A stretch of DNA of 64,000 nt from Prevotella sp. UBA2756 (GTDB lineage: Bacteria; Bacteroidota; Bacteroidia; Bacteroidales; Bacteroidaceae), in the NCBI GenBank assembly GCA_002353205.1, contig DEJE01000062.1:1-64000 (forward strand). Direction: 5' to 3'. A model generated the notes under the pieces. That model saw only the letters and a list, made by a program, of their open reading frames with translations. It searched no databases and had not been told where the DNA came from. The position numbers and the translations under genes were made by a program. This document shows, piece by piece, positions 7,934 to 16,568 of this stretch (the stretch's first letter is position 1; every line of letters starts with the position of its first letter).

Positions 7934-10651
7934 CTAATTATTTTCCGGAAGCTTGCGGAACTGCGAGGGTGTGCAGTTGAAAGAGTTTTTGAACACGCGT
8001 CCGAAGTAGCCCATATCGTCGAAGCCGCAGGCCATGGCCACCTCGCCCACCGTCTTGTCGGTCTGTCGTAGCAGGCGGCATGCGTGGTTCATTCGCACCC
8101 GTGTGATGTAGCTGTTGAGCGAGTTGCCTGTTATCTGGCGCACCTTCGCCGTGAGCTGCGTGCGTGTGAGGTCGAGTTCGTCGGCCAGCAGGGCGGCGTT
8201 CATCTCGCTGTTCTTCATGTTGGCGTGTATGATGTCGGTGAGTTTGTTCATGAATTGCTGCTCGTTGGCCTTCAGTCCCTGTGTGGGCATGTCGTGGGTT
8301 GTGCTGTCGGCCGTGAGTTTCTGTCCCAGTCGTTGTCGCTGCGAGAGCAGGTTGCCGATGCGCACCACGAGCTCATGAGCGTTAAAAGGCTTCACGAGGA
8401 AGGCGTCGGCGCCGGCCTCGAGGGCTTCCATCTTGTCGCTCTCCTGCGTCTTTGCCGTGATGACGATGATTGGAATGTGGTTGATGACGTGCGACTGTCG
8501 GATTCTTCGGCACAGTTCCAGTCCGTCCATGCCGGGCATCATCACGTCGGTGAGAATCACGTCGGGCATCACGTCGGCCGCCTTTCTGAGTGCCTCCTCA
8601 CCCTCCATGGCGAAGAAGGTGGAGAAGGTTCGTCCGAGCACGGTGCTGATATAGAAGGCGATGTCGGCATTGTCTTCCACGATGAGCACCTTGGGCAGCA
8701 CGCCGGTGGGCGAGAATTCGTCGTCTGTGGGCATTTCCTGCGTCTCATGGGCTGTGATGGGCTTGGCGAGTGCTGTGGCGTTTTCCTCGTTCCACGTTGT
8801 CTTCTCGATGTCGGGGTTGAGTCGCGGCATGGTGATGATCATGCGTGCGCCGTGTTCTGTGTTCTCTGCCCGTATGCTGCCGTGCATGTTGTTCACCATC
8901 TGCTTCACGTAGTTCAGTCCGATGCCGGTGCTTGCGCTGGCACTAGGAGCCTTCCCTTGGTAGAACATCTCGAAGATGTGCGGCAGGTCTTCCTCGGGGA
9001 ATCCCTGTCCGGTGTCGTCGATGGTGAGCGTCAGCGCATCGCCTTCCATGTTGAGCTGCACGGTGATGGTTCCCTGTCCGCCCATGAACTTCATGCTGTT
9101 GCCGAGCAGGTTGCGGACGATTTTGTTCACGTATTCGCCCACGAAGTCGGCCTCGATGAGGTTGTGGCTGCTGTTGTAGAGCACGCTGATGTCCTTTGTG
9201 GCGGCATATTCGCGGTAGGCGCTGACGGCCATGCCCACATAGGCGGCCAGGTTGCCGTGCATCCACTGCGCCTTGTCTTCGCCGATGATCATCTTCGACA
9301 CGTCGAGGAGCTCGTTGACGAGCACCAGCAGGTCGTCGCCGTGGCGCGAGATGTCGGCCAGACAGCGGTTCATGTCCTTTCGCGGCATCTGCGGGTTGGT
9401 GATGAGTCGCTCGGTGAGCCCTCCGATGACGGTGAGCGGTGTGCGGAACTCGTGGGTGATGTTGGTGAAGAATGCCGTCCGCATGTCGTCGATCTTGCGC
9501 AGCATGTTCCTCGACTTCGTGCGCTCGCGCAATATATAATATAAGGTGGAGCAGAGCATGGCGAGCAGTACGACGACGACGATGGCCACGATCGTCACCA
9601 GGCGGTGCGTCTTCAGCCTCTGCTGTTGCTGCTCGATGGTGTGGTTCTTCTCCATCATGTTCTGCTTTGCGGCGAAGCTGCTGGTGAGCTGGTTGGTCTT
9701 CTCGGTGTAGATGGAGTCTTTCAGAGCCGAGGCGCGGGACATGTACTCCATGGCCTTGTCGGGGTTCGAGGGTCGGAAGAGGTCGGCGAGCATCTCCGAC
9801 GTCTGCATCATCACCAGTCGGAAGCCGATGGCGTTGGCCATGCTGTGGCTGCGCTCGAGGCATGCTTTGGCCTCGGTGGGTCGGTTCATCTTCTTGTAGA
9901 GCTGTCCGAGCTGCTTGTAGGTGATGCACGTCGAGGTGCGTTCCTGCTTGCTCTCGAGCAGCAGGATGGCTTGCTTGTAGAGCTTCTCGGCCTCGCGGTA
10001 CTCTTTCTTGGCCGAGTAGACGTCGGCCATCTGCGACAGCCGTCGGCCCATCTTGATGGTGTCGGCGGCCGCGTAGTCCAGCGCGTAGGCGTTCTGTGCG
10101 TACTCCAGCGCGCGGTCGAGCTCTCCCAGTTTGACGTACACCTCCGAAGCGATGCCGTAGCGTATCGACAGCTTCTTGGGCTGGTCGAGCGACTCCTCTA
10201 TCTCGATGGCCTTGGCGATGTGGTCGCGCGCCTTCTCGTAGTCCTTGTTCATCAGGTAGAGCGACGACAGGTTGTTGTAGGCCGAGCTCTGCCGCTCGGC
10301 ATCGCCCATGGAAGTGCTCAGCTGCAGGGCTTGTTCCGATGCTTCGATGGCCGAAGTGAGGTCGCCCAGACGCTGGTAGCACGACGAGAGGTCGAGCTGG
10401 CAGTCGCACATCGTGGCCGAGTCGTTGAGCTGCGTCGAGGCGGTGAGCACTTCGCGCAGGCAGGTCACCGACTCCACGTAGCGGCTGCTGTCCTCCAAGG
10501 CGTAGGCGCGCTCGAGCAGACTGTCCACCACGGCGTTCGTCACCGGGCGCACGTACATGTGCTCCTTGCTGCCGCAGGACGCCAGCAACAGCACGACAGT
10601 GAGCACCAGTCCTGATGCCGTCTTTTTAGCCAAAGAAGCTCCGTTTACCAT
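7934..10651 (-). CDS. Hybrid two-component regulator (HTCS) with TPR sensor
   Basis: A 905-residue one-protein signalling system. In order: hydrophobic N-terminus with lipobox-like 'LLASC' (Cys26), TPR-like helical repeats (about 35-310), coiled coil, membrane segment (about 350-374), HisKA with His400 in 'THEFRTPL', HATPase ('NLLGNSMKF', 'GQGFPEE', 'GIGLNYVK'), receiver with Asp702 in 'LTDVMMPGMDG', and an AraC-type DNA-binding domain (about 809-905). The start at 10651 is preferred over the ATG at 10789 because a -7 box sits at 10681-10674. The TPR sensor differs from the sugar-binding sensor of the second HTCS in this window. The signal and targets are unknown. It is divergent from the thioredoxin-fold lipoprotein gene. 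Confidence 0.88.
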   Translation of the reverse strand: MVNGASLAKKTASGLVLTVVLLLASCGSKEHMYVRPVTNAVVDSLLERAYALEDSSRYVESVTCLREVLTASTQLNDSATMCDCQLDLSSCYQRLGDLTSAIEASEQALQLSTSMGDAERQSSAYNNLSSLYLMNKDYEKARDHIAKAIEIEESLDQPKKLSIRYGIASEVYVKLGELDRALEYAQNAYALDYAAADTIKMGRRLSQMADVYSAKKEYREAEKLYKQAILLLESKQERTSTCITYKQLGQLYKKMNRPTEAKACLERSHSMANAIGFRLVMMQTSEMLADLFRPSNPDKAMEYMSRASALKDSIYTEKTNQLTSSFAAKQNMMEKNHTIEQQQQRLKTHRLVTIVAIVVVVLLAMLCSTLYYILRERTKSRNMLRKIDDMRTAFFTNITHEFRTPLTVIGGLTERLITNPQMPRKDMNRCLADISRHGDDLLVLVNELLDVSKMIIGEDKAQWMHGNLAAYVGMAVSAYREYAATKDISVLYNSSHNLIEADFVGEYVNKIVRNLLGNSMKFMGGQGTITVQLNMEGDALTLTIDDTGQGFPEEDLPHIFEMFYQGKAPSASASTGIGLNYVKQMVNNMHGSIRAENTEHGARMIITMPRLNPDIEKTTWNEENATALAKPITAHETQEMPTDDEFSPTGVLPKVLIVEDNADIAFYISTVLGRTFSTFFAMEGEEALRKAADVMPDVILTDVMMPGMDGLELCRRIRQSHVINHIPIIVITAKTQESDKMEALEAGADAFLVKPFNAHELVVRIGNLLSQRQRLGQKLTADSTTHDMPTQGLKANEQQFMNKLTDIIHANMKNSEMNAALLADELDLTRTQLTAKVRQITGNSLNSYITRVRMNHACRLLRQTDKTVGEVAMACGFDDMGYFGRVFKNSFNCTPSQFRKLPENN

Positions 10652-10673
10652 ATTGAAACACGCTTTCAGTCTG

Positions 10674-10681
10674 CAAATATA
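10674..10681 (-). promoter_or_regulatory. -7 box of the TPR-type HTCS gene
   Basis: Minus-strand TATATTTG, 23 bp before the ATG at 10651. A TTG lies about 22 bp further upstream. Confidence 0.5.
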
Positions 10682-10743
10682 AACAAAAATCCCGAAAAGG
10701 TAGCAACAGAATGCAGAAAAATGTTCTTTCATGATGGGAAATA

Positions 10744-10775
10744 TTTGGCAGTTTGCTGGAAAACCACTAACTTTG
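10744..10775 (+). promoter_or_regulatory. Promoter of the thioredoxin-fold lipoprotein gene
   Basis: TTTG (10744-10747), 20 bp, TAACTTTG (10768-10775): a full Bacteroidota-type promoter. It faces away from the HTCS promoter in the same 170-bp space. Confidence 0.75.
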
Positions 10776-10818
10776 CCGTCGATTCGCAATATTTATTGTT
10801 AAAAACAGCAACAAAGAG

Positions 10819-11973
10819 ATGAAAAACAACAGCATACGAGCCGCCCTCGTCGCCGTGGCGGCATTCACGATGACAGCCTGTCAGGATGCGCAGTTCCATG
10901 TGGAGGGCACGATGGCGCAGGCCAAGGACTCCATCCTCTATCTGGAGAACATCGGTCTCGAAGGCCCCGTGGCCATCGACTCGGTGCGCCTCGACGACGG
11001 CGGGAAGTTCAGCTTCGCCGCCGATGCCCCCGACGCTCCCGACTTCTACCGCCTGCGCATCGCCAACCAGATCATCAACCTCAGCATCGACTCCACTGAG
11101 ACGGTGACCGTCGAGGCCGCCTATCCCACCATGGCCACGCAGTATGAGGTGAAGGGTTCCGACAACTGCTCGAAGATCAAGGAGCTTGCACTGAAGCAGA
11201 TCGACCTGCAGCAGCGTGCTCTCGCCATACAGAAGAACCCCACCATGGGAATCCAGGCCACGCGCGACAGCATCGCACGCATCGTGGAGGCGTATAAAGA
11301 CGACGTGAAGCGCAACTATATCTTCAAGGAGCCGATGAAGGCCTACGCCTACTTCGCACTCTTCCAGGCTCTGGGCAACCAGCTTATCTTCAACCCCCAC
11401 GGCAACAAGGCCGACAACCAGGTCTACGCCGCCGTGGCCACCAGCTGGGACGTCTACTACCCCCACGCGCTGCGCGGACAGAACCTGCACAACATCGCCA
11501 TCGAGGGGATGAAGACCATCCGCATCATGGATGCCAAGCAGAAGATGCTCGTCGACCCTGAGGTGGTGAACACCACCAACGTCCTCGACATCGAGCTTGC
11601 CGACAACAAGGGACAGGTGCGGCGCCTCACCGACCTCAAGGGAAAAGTGGTGCTCCTCGACTTCCACGTCTTCGGCACCGAGGAGTCGCCCAAGCGCATC
11701 ATGCAGCTGCGCGAATACTACAACAAATACCACGACCGCGGCCTCGAGATCTACCAGGTGGGTCTCGACGGCGACGAGCACTTCTGGAAACAGCAGACGG
11801 CAGCCCTGCCCTGGGTGAGCGTCTACGACCCCGACGGCATCAACTCCAACAACATCGTGCGCTTCAACGTGATGGACATACCGACCTTCTTCCTCGTCGA
11901 CCGCAACAGCTCGCTCTACAAGCGCGACGCCCAGATCACCGACCTCGACGCCGAGATTCAGAAGCTGCTGTAA
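10819..11973 (+). CDS. Thioredoxin-fold lipoprotein without the CxxC active site (DUF4369/TlpA-like)
   Basis: A 384-residue predicted lipoprotein (lipobox 'TMTAC', Cys21). Residues about 24-120 resemble the DUF4369 domain that precedes TlpA-type thioredoxin domains in Bacteroidota. The C-terminal part (about 265-384) has the thioredoxin-like pattern 'GKVVLLDFHVFGTEESPKR' (275-293) and a cis-Pro region 'DIPTFFLVD'. Normal relatives have 'FWA.WC..C' at this point; here both cysteines are missing. The fold is therefore kept but classical disulfide exchange is not possible. It is probably periplasmic, with a binding or structural role. It is divergent from the HTCS gene, which may control it. Confidence 0.8.
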   Translation: MKNNSIRAALVAVAAFTMTACQDAQFHVEGTMAQAKDSILYLENIGLEGPVAIDSVRLDDGGKFSFAADAPDAPDFYRLRIANQIINLSIDSTETVTVEAAYPTMATQYEVKGSDNCSKIKELALKQIDLQQRALAIQKNPTMGIQATRDSIARIVEAYKDDVKRNYIFKEPMKAYAYFALFQALGNQLIFNPHGNKADNQVYAAVATSWDVYYPHALRGQNLHNIAIEGMKTIRIMDAKQKMLVDPEVVNTTNVLDIELADNKGQVRRLTDLKGKVVLLDFHVFGTEESPKRIMQLREYYNKYHDRGLEIYQVGLDGDEHFWKQQTAALPWVSVYDPDGINSNNIVRFNVMDIPTFFLVDRNSSLYKRDAQITDLDAEIQKLL

Positions 11974-11996
11974 AAGCACTCCCGAAGGAGTCTGTC

Positions 11997-12019
11997 TGTT
12001 CAGTCTGTTGAACACTTTT
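11997..12019 (+). terminator. Weak hairpin terminator after the thioredoxin-fold gene
   Basis: TGTTCA (11997-12002) pairs with TGAACA (12009-12014), followed by CTTTT. A second small stem ACTCC/GGAGT precedes it. Confidence 0.45.
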
Positions 12020-12275
12020 GCCGCAAATCCGTTTAGTGAGCAGAACACTTTTTGTGGTGAAATCGGTTCACCCGTTGTCCCCCCGAGGGGGGAGATGGGA
12101 TGAAAAGGGGATGGTACGGGAGTTTGATTTTTATTGACAAAAGTGGCGATTTGAGGCTCTGTGGTTGCAAAATTCTGAAATTAAAATCCCACGGCCGAAT
12201 CTGAGCGATTCTCGCGGAAGTTGTAATGCGCTGAAAACAAGCATCTTGTCTTTTCTTTACATTTTCGCCGTTTTC

Positions 12276-12385
12276 AAAATGACGCATTTTACACTCCAGA
12301 ATGGCTCATTTTGCCTAGCAGAATGCGTCAATTTGAAGAGCAAAATGCGTCATTTTGGAGTGTAAGATGGCTCATTTTGAAAACC
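12276..12385 (+). repeat. Array of five 22-bp units forming a long palindrome
   Basis: Units start at 12276, 12298, 12320, 12342 and 12364, each exactly 22 bp, with core ARAATG-NNN-CATTTTG where the middle triplet is ACG, GCT, CGT, CGT and GCT. The flanks make units 1-2 pair with units 4-5: arms 12271-12314 and 12340-12383, loop 25 nt. A 22-bp period is not a codon multiple, which argues against coding. Confidence 0.85.
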
Positions 12386-12610
12386 GGAACGAAAAATTTC
12401 TCCTTTTTGTTCAATTCTTTTACCGTCTCAAAACGATTCGTCTCTCTAAAACGATCAAAAATCCCTGCAAAAAATTTCGGTTAATTTTATTGACAAAGAG
12501 AGGCCCCCCTCCGTCTCCCCCGAGGGGGAGAGTATAGCTCTGTTTCTTATAAAGCCTCCCCTCGGGGAGGTTTGGAGGGGGTCGTGTCCCTCCGTCTCCC
12601 CGCCAGTATG

Positions 12611-12704
12611 GAGTATAAGGATTTGCAATCCTAAAAAAGCATAACGATGCATAAGCGCATTACAAATGCTTATACTCACCGCGAGCGAATTTCAAATTCG
12701 CTCG
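12611..12704 (+). repeat. REP-like multi-hairpin element
   Basis: An outer stem GAGTATAAG (12611-12619) with CTTATACTC (12669-12677) encloses GGATT-TGC-AATCC and GCATT-ACA-AATGC. It is followed by the perfect palindrome GCGAATTT-C-AAATTCGC, 11 bp arms at 12682-12704. The architecture resembles REP sequences mobilised by RAYT transposases, but no such transposase is in the window. Confidence 0.65.
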
Positions 12705-12809
12705 AACAGTTTCCTCCCCTCGGGGAGGTTTGGAGGGGGCCGTGTTCCTCCGTCTCCCCCGAGGGAAGAAAGCGGTTGTGAGCGGACGGTTCATGCTGTA
12801 TGAAAAACA

Positions 12810-12853
12810 AAAAACGCAGAAACAGGAAGAAAAATTCTTCGTTCTGCGTTTTT
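12810..12853 (+). terminator. Terminator-like long hairpin
   Basis: AAACGCAGAA pairs with TTCTGCGTTT, and inside it GAAGAA (12826-12831) with TTCTTC (12835-12840). A run of T follows. It separates the repeat element from the region upstream of the fructan locus. Confidence 0.6.
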
Positions 12854-12926
12854 TTTCGTATTTTTGCAACGTCTTTCTGCTGAGAGACGCTTTTCGTGGG
12901 AAAACAAAGGAGTTGATTCTCTCTTT

Positions 12927-13066
12927 CTGAACCAAAATTGCGACCCGTGTTCAAAGAAATGAGGATGAGCGTTGCCATACATAATAAAGGTGTGGGCTCT
13001 CGCCTGTTTCATCATTTCTTGGGTCGTCGCAAACCTGGTTCAGGATGAAACGGAGATGCCCACACC
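12927..13066. other. Structured region with two competing folds upstream of SusC
   Basis: Fold A: CTGAACCA (12927-12934) with TGGTTCAG (13036-13043), GCGACCC with GGGTCG, and AAGAAATGA (12954-12962) with CATTTCTT (13013-13020). Fold B: GGTGTGGGC (12989-12997) with GCCCACACC (13058-13066) and GTTTCATC (13006-13013) with GATGAAAC (13044-13051). The folds exclude each other. A plus-strand -7 box TATTTTTG (12859-12866) and a minus-strand one TACCTTTG (13127-13120) flank it, so the transcribed strand is open. It could be a regulatory RNA or a decayed inverted-repeat element. Confidence 0.45.
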
Positions 13067-13214
13067 ATCTTTCTACTAACTAATAACCTATTAAGTAACT
13101 ATGTGTATGAATCCGATTGCAAAGGTAGCCCTGTTCGGTGAATGGGGCTGTAACATTCCGTTCAATTTCTGTCAATCTTGTTGCAACGGCAAAAAAGTGT
13201 CGGCTGCCGATGCA

Positions 13215-13313
13215 AATAATCGTTCATCGGCAGAAAAATATGTTTCATGTAACAAAAGTCTTATTCATTGAACGAATTTTTAAAGTCTCGGTGAGCTTTC
13301 CGTGCTACCTTTG
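13215..13313 (+). promoter_or_regulatory. Control region of the fructan locus: operator candidates and -7 box
   Basis: AATAATCGTTCAT at 13215-13227 matches motifs found upstream of two other genes in this locus. A weaker reverse copy (AAATTCGTTCAA) lies at 13268-13279. The -7 box is TACCTTTG (13306-13313) and no good TTTG is present at -33, which suits an activator-dependent promoter. The SusC ATG follows at 13406. Confidence 0.6.
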
Positions 13314-13405
13314 CAGCGCAATGACGGCATCGGAAGTCGTCTTTCTGAATGGATATTGATCAACAATTAACAATTTATTGTACTAACCCACCAAATTAAC
13401 AAAGA

Positions 13406-16400
13406 ATGGAAAACCTAAAACGAATTCTCCTGAGCCTCGTGCTCATGGTTGTGTCTATGGCAACATACGCACAACAGGAAGTCTCGGGCACGGTGCTGGA
13501 CCCCGACGGGGAACCCATCATCGGCGCCACTGTCATGGTGACAGGCACGAACAATGGAACGGTGACCGACTTCGATGGTAACTTCACGCTGAAGGTAGCC
13601 CCCGGCACACCTATCACCATCACTTACATCGGTTACAAAACGATTGAAACGAGAGCTCAGGCCGGCCAGACACTGAAGATGGAAGACTCGGCCAAGGAGC
13701 TTGCCGAGGTTGTGGTGACCGGTTATCAGGTGCAGCGCAAGGCCGACCTGACGGGCTCTGTGGCTGTTGTGAAGACCGACGAGCTGAAATCGTCGGCCGA
13801 TACCGACCCGATGCGTGCCCTGCAAGGTAAGGTTCCGGGCATGACCATCACCAGCAACGGTTCGCCTGTAGGCGCCGGTACGGTCCGCATCCGCGGCGGC
13901 GGCTCGTTCAACTCTTCTCAGGACCCGCTGTTCATCATCGACGGTGTGCCCACGACGACGAACCTGAACACGCTCAACATGAACGACATCGAGTCGATGC
14001 AGGTGCTCAAGGACGCTGCCTCGGCTTCTATCTATGGTTCGCGCGCTGCTAACGGTGTGATCATCATCACCACGCGCTCGGGCAAGAAGGGCGACAAGGT
14101 GAAGGTGGACTTCTCGGCCAACCTGACGGCACAGTTCTACAACTCGCAGTCGATGATGAAGCTGGCCAACACCGCCGAGTATGCCACCGCCATGGCTCAG
14201 GCTGCCATGAACGACGGTCTGGACCCCGAGCAGTATGCCAACAACTACGGTCTGACGCTCCACGCCTCTGCCGGCACGCCCATCAAGGCTTACGATCCCG
14301 CTACCGGACAGATGCGCGAGTTCACGGTGAACGGCCGCTACGACGGTTTCATGAACCTGAACCGCACGATGCGCTTCAGCGACACCGACTGGCTGGATGA
14401 AATCAGCCGCACCGGTTTCTCTCAGAACTACGACCTCTCTATCTCGAACGCTACCGACAAGTCGTCGGCGCTGTTCTCGTTCGGTTACAAGAAGAACAAC
14501 GGTATCCTGAAATACACCGACTTCGAAAGCTTCTCGGGCCGCATCAACACCAGCTTCAAGGTGAACAAGATTGTGACCATCGGTGAGAACGCCACGATCA
14601 CCTACTCGAACCAGGTGGACTGCCAGCCGTTGGAGAACGCACTGAAGATGGCGCCCACGCTTCCCGTCTACGAGGAAGACGGCGAGACTTTCTCGGGTCC
14701 CGTCGGTGGTATGAGCGACCGCCAGAACCCGCTGCGCGAGCTCTATCACAACCGCGACAACCGTCTGAAGATGTGGCGTATCTTCGGTAACGCCTACGTC
14801 AACCTGCAGCCCATCAAGGGTCTGCTGCTCCGCTCGAACTTCGGTCTCGACCTGTGGTCGGAGAACATTCACAGCGTGACCTACACATGGCACTCCGACG
14901 TGGTGAACAACTCCACGCCGTCGACCAACATGGGCGCCAAGACATCGGTGAAGTGGACATGGTCGAACACGGCCAACTACAACTTCACGCTGGGCACCGA
15001 CCACACGTTCATCGTGCTCGGTGGTATTGAGCTGCACCGCGACATCGAGGACAGGTCGAATGCCTATGCACAGATGTTCGCCCTGGAGAACTACAACTAC
15101 ATGTATCCCGATGCCGCCACAGGCACACAGCGCGCCACCGGTATTCAGGAGGGCTACAACCTCGTTTCGTTCTTCGGCAAGCTCGACTATAACTTCAAGG
15201 ACCTGCTCCTCGCTTCGTTCACCATCCGTCACGACGGTTCGAGCCGCTTCGGTGAGAACAACCGCTACGGTACGTTCCCCGCTGCCACGCTCGGTTACCG
15301 TATCTCGCAGCATCTGAACCAGAACTGGATTGACGACCTGAAGATCCGCGCATCGTGGGGACAGACCGGTAACCAGGCCATCTCCAACTACGCACGCTAC
15401 GGACTCTATGCTGCCACCTACGGCGGCGAGCGCAACGAGTCGACAGCCTACGACCTGCATCTGGCCGGTTCGGGTATCTTCCCCTCTGGCTTCCGTGCCA
15501 CACAGTCGCAGAACAACAACCTGAAGTGGGAGACCACGGAGCAGTGGAACGCTGGTCTCGACTTCACGCTCTTCGGCAACACGCTCTATGGTACCTACGA
15601 TGTGTACGTGAAGAAGGTGAAGGACATGCTCATCAACCCCGCTTACCTCGGCTCGATGGGTGAGGGTGGTGCCTCTTGGCTCAACGGTCCGTCGCTGCAG
15701 AACTGGGGTATGGAGTTTGCCATCGGCTATCGCGGCAAGACCAACTTCGGCCTTACCTATAATATTAACGGCAACGTGGACTTCTTCCGCCAGAAGGTGA
15801 CCTACCTGCCCGAGACGACAACCGGTTCGTATGTGCACACGGCGAAGGAGAACCTCGTGGAGTCGAAGAAGCCTTACGGCTCGATCGTGGGCTACGTGGT
15901 CGACGGATTGTTCCAGAGCCGCGAGGAAGTGCTGGCCAGCGGTCAGGAGAACGCCCGCGTGGGTGGCCTGAAGTATGCCGACCTCGACGGTAACGGCATC
16001 ATCAACGAGCAGGACCAGACGTGGATCTTCAACCCGGTGCCCGACTTCTCTTGGGGTCTGAACATCGAACTGGCCTACAAGGGCTTCGACTTCTCGATGT
16101 TCTGGCAGGGTGTTGCCGGACAGGATGTGTACAACAACCAGAAGTTCCAGACCGACTTCTACTCCATCACCGACGCCGGTTCGAACAAGGGTAACCGCAT
16201 GCTCGATGCCTGGACAACGGCCAACACGGGCAGCGACATCCCCGCCCTGACGACCAACAACGTGGGCAACGAGGGCCGCGCCAGCAGCTACTTCGTGGAG
16301 AACGGCTCTTACGGCAAGCTGCGCCAGCTGCAGATTGGCTACAACTTCCCCTCGAAGATGCTCGAGAGCCTGAAGATGAGCAGCGCCCGCATCTATGTGT

Positions 16401-16519
16401 CGGGTCACAACCTGCTCACGCTGAAGAGCAGTTCGCTGACCTGCTCTGATCCGGAGAACCCCAACTGGGCTTATCCTAACAGCACATCGATTTCTCTCGG
16501 TATCCAAGCCTCTTTCTAG
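13406..16519 (+). CDS. SusC-like TonB-dependent outer-membrane transporter (fructan locus)
   Basis: A 1037-residue SusC/RagA-family receptor that imports oligosaccharides through the outer membrane using TonB energy, in complex with the SusD-like lipoprotein encoded next. It has a signal peptide (about 1-22), a carboxypeptidase-regulatory-like domain (25-95), 'EVVVTGY' (101-107) where the TonB-box region is expected, a plug ('LQGKVPGM', 'IRGGGSFN', 'DPLFIIDGVP', 'AASASIYGSRAANGVIIITT') and a long barrel ending in 'GIQASF'. The neighbouring GH32 enzymes and fructokinase point to fructan oligosaccharides as ligand; levan or inulin cannot be distinguished. The SusD gene begins 49 bp downstream. 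Confidence 0.95.
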   Translation: MENLKRILLSLVLMVVSMATYAQQEVSGTVLDPDGEPIIGATVMVTGTNNGTVTDFDGNFTLKVAPGTPITITYIGYKTIETRAQAGQTLKMEDSAKELAEVVVTGYQVQRKADLTGSVAVVKTDELKSSADTDPMRALQGKVPGMTITSNGSPVGAGTVRIRGGGSFNSSQDPLFIIDGVPTTTNLNTLNMNDIESMQVLKDAASASIYGSRAANGVIIITTRSGKKGDKVKVDFSANLTAQFYNSQSMMKLANTAEYATAMAQAAMNDGLDPEQYANNYGLTLHASAGTPIKAYDPATGQMREFTVNGRYDGFMNLNRTMRFSDTDWLDEISRTGFSQNYDLSISNATDKSSALFSFGYKKNNGILKYTDFESFSGRINTSFKVNKIVTIGENATITYSNQVDCQPLENALKMAPTLPVYEEDGETFSGPVGGMSDRQNPLRELYHNRDNRLKMWRIFGNAYVNLQPIKGLLLRSNFGLDLWSENIHSVTYTWHSDVVNNSTPSTNMGAKTSVKWTWSNTANYNFTLGTDHTFIVLGGIELHRDIEDRSNAYAQMFALENYNYMYPDAATGTQRATGIQEGYNLVSFFGKLDYNFKDLLLASFTIRHDGSSRFGENNRYGTFPAATLGYRISQHLNQNWIDDLKIRASWGQTGNQAISNYARYGLYAATYGGERNESTAYDLHLAGSGIFPSGFRATQSQNNNLKWETTEQWNAGLDFTLFGNTLYGTYDVYVKKVKDMLINPAYLGSMGEGGASWLNGPSLQNWGMEFAIGYRGKTNFGLTYNINGNVDFFRQKVTYLPETTTGSYVHTAKENLVESKKPYGSIVGYVVDGLFQSREEVLASGQENARVGGLKYADLDGNGIINEQDQTWIFNPVPDFSWGLNIELAYKGFDFSMFWQGVAGQDVYNNQKFQTDFYSITDAGSNKGNRMLDAWTTANTGSDIPALTTNNVGNEGRASSYFVENGSYGKLRQLQIGYNFPSKMLESLKMSSARIYVSGHNLLTLKSSSLTCSDPENPNWAYPNSTSISLGIQASF

Positions 16520-16568
16520 TTCAAAGTTCTTAGTCCATAATTCATAATTAACAGTAAAGAATATAGTT
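16520..16568 (+). repeat. Degenerate heptamer stretch after the SusC stop
   Basis: Right after the TAG comes GTTCAAAGTTCTTAG and CATAATTCATAATTA, two imperfect doublets of 7 bp, resembling the longer arrays behind other genes here. No terminator is present between SusC and SusD. Confidence 0.45.

Larger units (their letters stand above)
12153..12744 (+). repeat. Composite non-coding repeat element, copy 1
   Basis: About 590 bp with no plausible gene. An inverted and clearly homologous copy lies at 61930-62564. In order it holds a conserved block with TGCAAAATTCTGAAATTAAA, the 22-bp array (12276-12385), a block with CGATTCGTCTCTCTA and ATTGACAAAGAGAG, a GC-rich palindrome (around 12510-12600), a REP-like multi-hairpin region (12611-12704) and another GC-rich palindrome. 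The 1.4-kb gap 11974-13405 consists of this element, a terminator-like hairpin, a structured region and the SusC promoter. Confidence 0.8.

Noticed and set aside
12153..12744. Insertion sequence with a transposase
   Set aside because: Short frames here (60-100 codons) have no transposase motifs and the 22-bp period breaks any frame.
12927..13066. 6S RNA gene
   Set aside because: A long imperfect hairpin is possible, but the two competing folds and lack of recognisable 6S features do not support that name.
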